From Spirochaeta sp. (lineage in GTDB: Bacteria; Spirochaetota; Spirochaetia; Spirochaetales_E; Spirochaetaceae_B), in contig JAUUYD010000208.1 in assembly GCA_030590585.1 (NCBI GenBank), positions 1-5,288 of the forward strand: 5,288 nt of DNA, in the 5' to 3' direction. The notes under the pieces were generated by a model. The model worked only from the letters and a program-made list of their open reading frames with translations. It was not told where the DNA came from and searched no databases. The first letter of the stretch is position 1. Each line of letters opens with the position of its first letter. Made by a program: the position numbers and the translations under genes. This document shows, in pieces, positions 1 through 5,288 of this stretch.

Positions 1-1736
1 AGTTCCACTGCCAGTTCCTTTACCGCCATCTGTAGAGCGTAGTTCCCTTTGGGGGCGCCATAACCCTGATAAGCTCCGGTTGGAGGAATATTTGAGTAGT
101 AGGAGGTGACATCGAACCAGACGTTATCACAGAGAAAAAGAGGCAGACTCTTGGACACTCCGTTCATGGGAACGGTGAGGGTATGAGCGCCGTAGGCTCC
201 CTGGTTGGATTCCACATTCATCTGCATGGCGGTAAGCTTTCCGTCTTTTTTCGCTCCGAGTTTCACACGTATCCGCATGGGCTTACGAGTGCTGCAGGAG
301 ATGAATTCCTCTTCCCGGCTGTACTGGTGGAATACCGGTCGAGCGGTGGTCCATGCGGCCCAGGCGGCCAGCTCATCCAGAAGAACGTCCTGTTTGGAGC
401 CATAACCTCCGCCAACCCGCTCTTTGATTACCCTGACTTTATTCTCAGGGATTCCAAGCTGACCTGCGACGATGCGCCGCAGGTGGTATGGCACCTGGGT
501 GGAGGCATGGATAACGATACGGTCACCTTCAGGCTTTACATAGGTGGTATGCATCTCCAGGGGAGTGCACTGTATCTGGGTGGTCTGATATGTTTTATCC
601 AGGATGACATCGGCTTCCTGGAAACCCTTTTCCACATCCCCGATACCCCCTTCCACATAGGAGGCGATGTTCTTCCGGGGATTACCTCCGATGGGGAACT
701 GATATATAACCGGGGCTTCTTCAAGATTCGTCCCGGCATTCTGTTCATCAATATCATCAGGAGCCCCGGCGACATACTCTATCGGCCCATCATGAACCAG
801 AACTGCATTATCAGCTTTCGCCTCATCCCAGTCCATAATGTGAGGCAGTACTTCATAGTCCACTTCAATCAGATCAAGAGCGGCTATAGCAGTGGCCTCA
901 TCTTCTGCCAGAACCGCTGCTACCCGGTCGCCGTGGTGGCGGACCTTATTGTCCAGCAGCACCCTGTCATACGGGGAGGGTTCGGGGAATCCCTGGCCAG
1001 CCTGACTGTAGGGTTTCCGGGGAACGTTGGCATGGGTGAATACTGCCACAACACCGTCCAGGACCTCGGCGGCAGTCGTATCGATACGCTTGATGTTCGC
1101 GTGAGCATGGGGACTTCGGAGAACCTTCATGATGCAGGCACCGTTTTCCACTCTGTCTTCAACGAAGGCTTTCTCCCCGGCAACCAGGCGGACAGCGTCC
1201 ACTTTTGTAACACGCTTTCCAATGTAACGGGCATCTCCGCCGAATGCGGGAACCGGGGGCATGGCGTACTCGGTGCCATGTTTCTTGGCCACGGCGATGC
1301 GTACGGCTTCAAAGAACTGCTCATAACCTGTGGCCCGGTTGAAAAGACCTGAAAGGGCATCCTGAACATCGGCCCTGTTGGGTGCGGGAATCCGCTCTAT
1401 CAAGTCGGTAATCATCAGGACAGCTGCCGGAGTATTGTAACCCGACTGGACACAGCCGGCTTCAATGAGAGCCTGTTGGACAATGGACAGATTGCGTTTT
1501 TTGCGCATTGAGTGAACAGTTACAACTTCCCGGCCGTCTAACTGGGCCGCGATAAGCAGATTTGCTCCGACAATCTTCCCGTCCAGAAGTATGGTATCAG
1601 ATCCGGCAAACCCATGGCCGTCATCGCTGTTTCTAACTGAATCGACACCCAGGCTTTTCAGCAGTTTTACGGCGTTCAGGCCGGGTTCGGTATCCAATAT
1701 TTTTAAGTTTCCATCCAGAGTAAATGTAATTTTCAT
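1..1736 (-). CDS. xdhD: XdhD-like molybdenum hydroxylase (vestigial 2Fe-2S domain fused to molybdopterin domain), C-terminus cut by the window edge
   Basis: I read one uninterrupted frame of 578 codons from the ATG at 1734-1736 to the left edge. A GGAGG at 1744-1748 lies 7 nt before the ATG, and the start overlaps the stop of the FAD-subunit gene (ATGA, 1733-1736). Residues 1-140 have the fold layout of a xanthine dehydrogenase two-[2Fe-2S] domain, but none of the eight ligand cysteines is present: the aligned residues are D39, A44, D47, N59, S98, N101, N133 and A135. Residues from about 166 begin the molybdopterin subunit, with an a/b-hammerhead part (RSPHAHA near 207-213). The cofactor loops are GGGYGSKQD (442-450) and QGYGAPKG (557-564). 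Members of the family run to about 950 residues, so about 40% is missing here, including the region of the catalytic Glu. The N-terminus closely resembles E. coli XdhD as I remember it (SVRNSDDG, GFAGSD). The protein is a probable cytoplasmic purine or N-heterocycle hydroxylase/reductase that pairs with the FAD subunit encoded upstream. The substrate is not proven. Confidence 0.88.
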   Translation of the reverse strand, partial: MKITFTLDGNLKILDTEPGLNAVKLLKSLGVDSVRNSDDGHGFAGSDTILLDGKIVGANLLIAAQLDGREVVTVHSMRKKRNLSIVQQALIEAGCVQSGYNTPAAVLMITDLIERIPAPNRADVQDALSGLFNRATGYEQFFEAVRIAVAKKHGTEYAMPPVPAFGGDARYIGKRVTKVDAVRLVAGEKAFVEDRVENGACIMKVLRSPHAHANIKRIDTTAAEVLDGVVAVFTHANVPRKPYSQAGQGFPEPSPYDRVLLDNKVRHHGDRVAAVLAEDEATAIAALDLIEVDYEVLPHIMDWDEAKADNAVLVHDGPIEYVAGAPDDIDEQNAGTNLEEAPVIYQFPIGGNPRKNIASYVEGGIGDVEKGFQEADVILDKTYQTTQIQCTPLEMHTTYVKPEGDRIVIHASTQVPYHLRRIVAGQLGIPENKVRVIKERVGGGYGSKQDVLLDELAAWAAWTTARPVFHQYSREEEFISCSTRKPMRIRVKLGAKKDGKLTAMQMNVESNQGAYGAHTLTVPMNGVSKSLPLFLCDNVWFDVTSYYSNIPPTGAYQGYGAPKGNYALQMAVKELAVE

Positions 1737-2551
1737 GCCAGGGCCTCCAGACAGCGGATAACTGCGTCGGCAATAATGACACCGTTTATATACGTTTTAT
1801 ACTCTGCGGTTCCAAGTATGTCAGTTGGCGGATTGAGGGCCCCACGTATGGCGGCTTCAACATCTTCCCGGGTTTTCAGATTACCTGAAACAATGGCTTC
1901 TTCAACTTCTGTAAGTCGGATGGTTTTCGGAGCCACACAACCGACAGCAACACAGGCTCCCGAGAGTCCGTAGTTCGGTAACCCTTCATCCACGGTAAGA
2001 GATACGGCTGCACTCACCACCGGCAGGGCCACATGAGAGCGGGATTCTTTTACGACGATACATTCACCTACGGGAACCGGAACGAGGATATCGATAATAA
2101 GCTCATCATGATCGTCCCGGATGTATTCTTCGACAGGGATATTCCCTTCAGCAGACCGGACTTCAGCAGCCAGGGCGATAAAGGCCGGAATGAGATAGGA
2201 GTCGGAACGTCCGGCTCCTATGTTGCCGCCGACTGTGGCCTGATTTCGAATACTCCGGGTTGGGATGAATCCGGCAGCTTCACGGAGAGCAGCGGGAACA
2301 ATATCGCTGTCAGCGACAAGCTGTAACGATGTCATTGCACCGATAACAACATCGGTTCCCTCCATGGTGATACCTTCAGATACGACATCCCGGATATCAA
2401 TGACAACTTCAGGTAAATCCCGATCCAGAGGCGCTCGGTTCACCTGGGTACCGCCGGCCAGATAGACGGCCTTTGGATTCTCCGATTTCAGTGCCGATGC
2501 TTCGCGTATTTCACCTGGTCGATGATAAGTTTCAATTCGCTTGGAAATCAT
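1733..2551 (-). CDS. ygfM: YgfM-like FAD-binding subunit of a molybdenum hydroxylase
   Basis: The 272-residue protein belongs to the FAD-binding (medium) subunit family of CO dehydrogenase/xanthine dehydrogenase. The two hallmark FAD loops are visible: AGGTQVNR (32-39), which binds the pyrophosphate, and RNQATVGGNIG (102-112). The C-terminal signature YKTYINGVIIAD (251-262) matches E. coli YgfM as I remember it, and the length is close to that protein's (about 260). It should pass electrons between the molybdenum subunit and NAD(P) or another cytoplasmic carrier. No iron-sulfur motif is present, so it does not supply the clusters that the partner lacks. The start ATG (2549-2551) overlaps the stop of the upstream deaminase gene (ATGA, 2548-2551) and has GGGAGG at 2560-2565, 8 nt away. 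The stop overlaps the start of the xdhD-like gene. Both junctions suggest translational coupling and stoichiometric production. The assignment to the family is firm; the electron partner is inferred. Confidence 0.88.
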   Translation of the reverse strand: MISKRIETYHRPGEIREASALKSENPKAVYLAGGTQVNRAPLDRDLPEVVIDIRDVVSEGITMEGTDVVIGAMTSLQLVADSDIVPAALREAAGFIPTRSIRNQATVGGNIGAGRSDSYLIPAFIALAAEVRSAEGNIPVEEYIRDDHDELIIDILVPVPVGECIVVKESRSHVALPVVSAAVSLTVDEGLPNYGLSGACVAVGCVAPKTIRLTEVEEAIVSGNLKTREDVEAAIRGALNPPTDILGTAEYKTYINGVIIADAVIRCLEALA

Positions 2552-3915
2552 ATTCCAGCCCTCCCGTACAAGTCATTCACTGCATCTGTGGCTTTAACCA
2601 CCAATTCATCTTCATCAATTCCAAGCAGCTGCCCTTTCTCAACAACAACACGGCCGTTCACAATGGTATAGGCGGTTTTGTGATCGTAGCCTGAGAAGAT
2701 CAGGGCCGCTGCCGGATCACTTAAAGCCCCGACATAGGGTATGTCATTCACATCAAACAGGGCCAGGTCGGCGGCCCATCCGGATTCAACCCGACCGATT
2801 TTTTCAAATCCCAACAGCTTTGCACCGTTCTCAGTCGCCATTTTCCAAGCCTCGGAAGAGCTTAAGGCTTTGGCCCCTTTGGCAACCCTCTGCAGGAGCA
2901 GAGCCTGACGGATTTCCCCAAGCATATCCGAGGTATCGTTGGAGGCCGATCCGTCTACAGCCAGAGCGACATTGATATCCCGGTCTATCATCTCCCGCAC
3001 CCGGCAGATGCCTGAACCCAGACGCATATTGGAACTGGGACAGTGAGCAACCTGAGTCCCGGTGGCCGCCAGGAGGTCAAGTTCATCATCATTAAAGAAT
3101 ATTCCGTGGGCAAACCACACATCCTCGCCAACAAAATCGCAGTCCTCCATCAGCTTTAAAGGACGCCGTTTGTACATCTGAATACAGAAGTCATTTTCAT
3201 CGTTGGTTTCCGCCAGGTGTGTGTGAAGACGGACACCGTACTGCCGGGCCAGAGCCGCCGACTGTTTCATCAGTTCTTCGGACACGGAAAAGGGACTGCA
3301 GGGCGCCAGAACGACTTTCCGCATCGCCCAGGGGTCAGAATCGTGAAACTCCTTTATCACCCTCTGGGAATCGGCAAGTATGGTGTCCTCATCCTGAACC
3401 GTGGAATCCGGGGGCAGACCACCGTCTTTTTTTGAACGGCTCATCGAACCCCTGGTTGGGCTGAAACGAATCCCCGTCCGGGAAGCCGCATCAAACTGCA
3501 GGGCCATAATGTCCGCCCCGATACCCTCAGGGTAGAGATAATGATGATCCGTCGAAGTTGTACAGCCGGTCTTCAGCAGTTCCGCCGTTGCAAGTGCGGT
3601 AGACCACCAGATGGTATCGGCATCCATATGCTTCCAGATATCATAGAGGTATACCAGCCAGTCAAAGAGTTCGACATCCTGGGCGGCAGGCAGATTCCTG
3701 GTAAAAGTTTGATAGAAATGATGATGGGTGTTGACCAGGCCGGGAGTTACCACCATCCCGGATGCATCGATAACGTCCGCATCAGTTCCGGCAGGAGGTA
3801 TCAGGTTCTTCCCGACTTCCAGAATCTGCGTACCTTTTATAAGGATGTCGGCATCGCGAATGAGTTCTCCCCCGGCTGACGTCATCACTGCCAGGGCGTT
3901 TTTAATATGAATCAT
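2548..3915 (-). CDS. Amidohydrolase, probable 8-oxoguanine deaminase (ATZ/TRZ-SsnA-like)
   Basis: The 455-residue enzyme belongs to the amidohydrolase superfamily, cytosine deaminase/ATZ-TRZ branch. The mononuclear metal site is complete: HxH at H64/H66 in NTHHHFYQ, H233 with the general acid/base E236 in HTHLAE, H270 in AHG, and D321 in AVDGSASND. The blocks SMSRSKKDGGLPPDS (157-171), LAPCSPFSV (203-211) and HCPSSNM (291-297) match Pseudomonas 8-oxoguanine deaminase as I remember it. That enzyme turns 8-oxoguanine into urate and ammonia. Older annotations call the family hydroxydechloroatrazine ethylaminohydrolase. E. coli SsnA holds the same place beside ygfM and xdhD but is a more distant relative, so no symbol is given. 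An in-frame GTG at 3922-3924 would lengthen the protein by three residues, but it overlaps the Shine-Dalgarno, so the ATG at 3913-3915 is chosen. The gene is first in a three-gene overlapping set. Guanine or another aminopurine/pterin remains a possible substrate. Confidence 0.87.
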   Translation of the reverse strand: MIHIKNALAVMTSAGGELIRDADILIKGTQILEVGKNLIPPAGTDADVIDASGMVVTPGLVNTHHHFYQTFTRNLPAAQDVELFDWLVYLYDIWKHMDADTIWWSTALATAELLKTGCTTSTDHHYLYPEGIGADIMALQFDAASRTGIRFSPTRGSMSRSKKDGGLPPDSTVQDEDTILADSQRVIKEFHDSDPWAMRKVVLAPCSPFSVSEELMKQSAALARQYGVRLHTHLAETNDENDFCIQMYKRRPLKLMEDCDFVGEDVWFAHGIFFNDDELDLLAATGTQVAHCPSSNMRLGSGICRVREMIDRDINVALAVDGSASNDTSDMLGEIRQALLLQRVAKGAKALSSSEAWKMATENGAKLLGFEKIGRVESGWAADLALFDVNDIPYVGALSDPAAALIFSGYDHKTAYTIVNGRVVVEKGQLLGIDEDELVVKATDAVNDLYGRAGI

Positions 3916-3923
3916 GATGCACA

Positions 3924-3929
3924 CTCCTT
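3924..3929 (-). promoter_or_regulatory. Shine-Dalgarno that fixes the start of the deaminase gene
   Basis: AAGGAG on the minus strand ends 8 nt before the ATG at 3913-3915. The alternative GTG start at 3922-3924 shares the last G of this site, so a ribosome bound here could not use it. This supports a 455-residue rather than a 458-residue protein. Confidence 0.85.
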
Positions 3930-3968
3930 AAGTATGAAAAATTGGGACTAACACATACAAAGGGGCTC

Positions 3969-4143
3969 TGAATTGTGGAAATAATTGCCTCTTGTCCTAG
4001 CGGTACTCGCCTTACGGCTCCGTTCCGGCTGGTCGTAAGCTCCGCTTTGCCGGGATCGTTCCTCGCTGCGCTGCGGTACGACCCTTAATACTGCTCGCCC
4101 ATGCAACCGGGACGGACTTCGAGTCATTTATTTCCACGATTCA
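3969..4143. repeat. 175-bp MITE-like or REP-like element with imperfect terminal inverted repeats
   Basis: The two ends are imperfect inverted copies. The left end (3969-3991) reads TGAATTGTGGAAATAATTG followed by CCTC. The reverse complement of the right end (4121-4143) reads TGAATCGTGGAAATAAATG followed by ACTC. This is 20 of 23 positions identical, with an unbroken 10-bp core (GTGGAAATAA at 3975-3984, TTATTTCCAC at 4128-4137). A GTCC follows in both ends if one base is gapped. The interior is clearly more GC-rich than the AT-rich flanks. It holds its own pairings: GGTCGTA (4031-4037) with TACGACC (4077-4083), extended by CCGC (4042-4045) with GCGG (4073-4076), and the alternative CTTACG (4011-4016) with CGTAAG (4034-4039). 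I see no convincing target-site duplication and no open frame in it. It could be a non-autonomous mobile element, a genome-wide intergenic palindrome, or a structured RNA between the two genes. Confidence 0.6.
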
Positions 4144-4194
4144 ATCCTCCAGCCTCTACCAAGACCATTTCCCTCTCACTCAATTTTTAATTCC

Positions 4195-5288
4195 CTAACG
4201 ATACGATTCAACCTTCTTGTTAAACTCAACAATCATTCTGTCCAGCTCATCACGGGCTGCATAAATGTTATCCCAGTAATCCCTGTCATACCATTGAGCG
4301 TTGATTTCTTCATAAGTTTTTCCCTGCTGTTCAATCCAGGTGTAGTACTTCAGATTATGGATACGTTTTTTATCCTCGTAACGGAGTTCCAGCATGAAGT
4401 CGATACCCACTTGTTTGAGCATTTCATAATCGGCAACGGCATCATCCCGGGTGTAGGCGCCCCTCTCTGCTGTGAGTTCAGCCAGACGGGAAGTGTACAT
4501 ACCTTCCGAGTCGGTAAAGACCGTCATGATGACATCATCTTCAGTAAGCTCGTAGTACTTGGCCATTTTCACAGCGGTAAGCATGTTGCAAATGCTGCTG
4601 ATTCCAAGCCAGTTCAAACGATCAAGAACCTCAGGTTTAACGCCTTTGGATTTCAGGAAGTCCTGACCGACAGGTTCATTGAAGAGCCGGAGCAGTCTCA
4701 TGGTGTGTTCATCATCAATGGCCGCCACCATGTCGGTGTCTTTTACATTGTGCACCCAGGGAACGTGCTTGTCACCGATTCCTTCGATGCGGTGAGCACC
4801 GAAACCGTTATCAAGCAAAGTAGGACATTGTCTGGCTTCACTCACCGCCACCTTGGCTCCCGGAAATTTATTCCTGATATAGGTTCCCGAACCCAGAGTC
4901 CCCCCTGAACCTGAAGAGAGGCAGACACCGGCCAGCCGGCTTCTATCCTCAGCTTCGGCCCGGTACACCTTTTCCATGGCGGGACCTGTAACTTCATGGT
5001 GCCACAGGGGATTGGGCATCTGATCGAACTGGTTGAAGATAAAGATTCCTTCTCCGTGCTCAGCGTCCAGCTCATGACATTTATCAAAGATTTCCTTGAC
5101 GTTACTTTCCGAACCGGGAGTAGCGATGGTTTCATCTGCCATGTTCTTCAGCCATGTAAAACGTTCCTGAGACATTTCCTCAGGGAGTATGGCAATGGAC
5201 TTGCAGGCCAGAAGCCTTGAGATATACGCACCGCCCCGGCAGTAGTTACCGGTGGATGGCCATACTGCCATGTTCTTCCCGGGATCGA
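4195..5288 (-). CDS. Fold-type II PLP-dependent enzyme (cysteine synthase/tryptophan synthase beta superfamily), N-terminus beyond the window
   Basis: The frame is open from the right edge to the TAG at 4195-4197, giving 363 residues. The ATG at 5269-5271 is internal: the codons before it are open (DPGKN) and the motif following it sits well inside such enzymes. Visible fold-type II features are the substrate-carboxylate loop STGN (5245-5256), the block FNQFDQMPNPLWHHEVTGP (comparable to the QF-NP-H-TTGPE block of cysteine synthases), and the glycine-rich PLP-phosphate loop SSGSGGTLGSG (4885-4917). The Schiff-base lysine must lie upstream, outside the window. The C-terminal part beyond the phosphate loop is long (about 230 residues), with a charged, aromatic-rich tail; I do not recognise it as a named domain. 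The role is probably elimination, replacement or ammonia-lyase chemistry on an amino acid. The motifs do not look like diaminopropionate ammonia-lyase (YgeX), the PLP enzyme of the comparable E. coli locus. No exact substrate can be assigned. Confidence 0.82.
   Translation of the reverse strand, partial: DPGKNMAVWPSTGNYCRGGAYISRLLACKSIAILPEEMSQERFTWLKNMADETIATPGSESNVKEIFDKCHELDAEHGEGIFIFNQFDQMPNPLWHHEVTGPAMEKVYRAEAEDRSRLAGVCLSSGSGGTLGSGTYIRNKFPGAKVAVSEARQCPTLLDNGFGAHRIEGIGDKHVPWVHNVKDTDMVAAIDDEHTMRLLRLFNEPVGQDFLKSKGVKPEVLDRLNWLGISSICNMLTAVKMAKYYELTEDDVIMTVFTDSEGMYTSRLAELTAERGAYTRDDAVADYEMLKQVGIDFMLELRYEDKKRIHNLKYYTWIEQQGKTYEEINAQWYDRDYWDNIYAARDELDRMIVEFNKKVESYR

Larger units (their letters stand above)
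3916..4194. other. Intergenic region between the PLP-enzyme gene and the deaminase operon
   Basis: This stretch separates two genes that point the same way, while the three genes downstream overlap. It contains the deaminase ribosome site and the inverted-repeat element. I found no intrinsic terminator directly after the PLP gene: the bases following its TAG on the minus strand are AT- and purine-rich, without a hairpin and T-run. The only promoter-like pair upstream of the deaminase (TTGTAT and CATACT, 18-nt gap, within 3930-3960) is weak and would start transcription at or inside the Shine-Dalgarno. A separate promoter for the operon therefore cannot be placed. Readthrough from the PLP gene across the element is possible. 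Confidence 0.5.

Noticed and set aside
183..1352. A 389-codon open frame on the plus strand
   Set aside because: It lies entirely antisense to the xdhD-like gene, whose protein shows family motifs throughout. The plus-frame translation shows no recognisable domain. Long antisense frames arise from the codon bias of the real gene.
3922..3924. GTG as the start codon of the deaminase gene
   Set aside because: It overlaps the AAGGAG ribosome site. The ATG nine bases downstream has ideal 8-nt spacing and begins at the usual family N-terminus (MIHIKNALAV).
3930..3960. Possible sigma-70 promoter (TTGTAT, 18 nt, CATACT) before the deaminase
   Set aside because: The -35 matches the consensus at three of six positions and the -10 at four of six. 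The transcription start would fall on or inside the Shine-Dalgarno, leaving no usable leader.
3969..4143. Intrinsic terminator formed by the inverted repeats
   Set aside because: The repeat arms are separated by about 130 bases and no T-run follows on the minus strand, so it does not fit a Rho-independent terminator.
4294..4908. A 204-codon open frame on the plus strand
   Set aside because: It is antisense to the PLP-enzyme gene, where the opposite strand encodes the glycine-rich PLP loop and other family motifs. No domain is recognisable in the plus frame.
5269..5271. ATG taken as the start of the PLP-enzyme gene
   Set aside because: The frame is open to the window edge, no ribosome site precedes the ATG, and the substrate-loop motif directly after it needs an N-terminal domain carrying the PLP lysine.

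Overview
The window is a metabolic gene cluster with every supported gene on the minus strand, so transcription runs right to left. In that order it holds: (1) the C-terminal 363 residues of a fold-type II PLP-dependent enzyme that enters from the right edge; (2) an intergenic stretch of about 280 bases containing a 175-bp element with imperfect terminal inverted repeats; (3) an amidohydrolase that closely resembles 8-oxoguanine deaminase; (4) a YgfM-like FAD-binding subunit of a molybdenum hydroxylase; (5) the first 578 residues of an XdhD-like molybdenum hydroxylase, which leaves through the left edge.

Genes 3, 4 and 5 overlap by 4 bp at each junction (ATGA). Each has a strong purine-rich Shine-Dalgarno 7-8 nt before its ATG, so they form a tight, probably translationally coupled operon. 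The likely theme is purine-base catabolism. An oxopurine deaminase would feed urate or xanthine chemistry, and a molybdenum enzyme with its FAD partner would hydroxylate or reduce a purine. From memory, ssnA-type deaminase, ygfM and xdhD also occur together in E. coli, in the ygeW-xdhD region linked to anaerobic purine/urate breakdown. That locus also carries a PLP-dependent lyase (YgeX). The PLP enzyme here has cysteine-synthase-like motifs and looks different.

The most striking feature is in the XdhD-like protein. It keeps the full fold of the two-[2Fe-2S] domain at its N-terminus, yet all eight canonical cluster-binding cysteines are replaced. Its molybdenum domain also carries Gln, Asn or Tyr where classical xanthine oxidoreductase has residues for purine and cofactor binding. 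Both traits match my memory of E. coli XdhD. They look like properties of the subfamily rather than decay, because the reading frame is open throughout. How electrons travel between molybdenum and FAD is then unclear.

The host cannot be named from this window. Strong AAGGAG/GGAGG ribosome sites, moderate GC and this gene content fit an anaerobic or facultative bacterium such as a spirochaete or a Firmicute; this is a weak inference. No tRNA, rRNA, CRISPR array or complete insertion sequence was seen.
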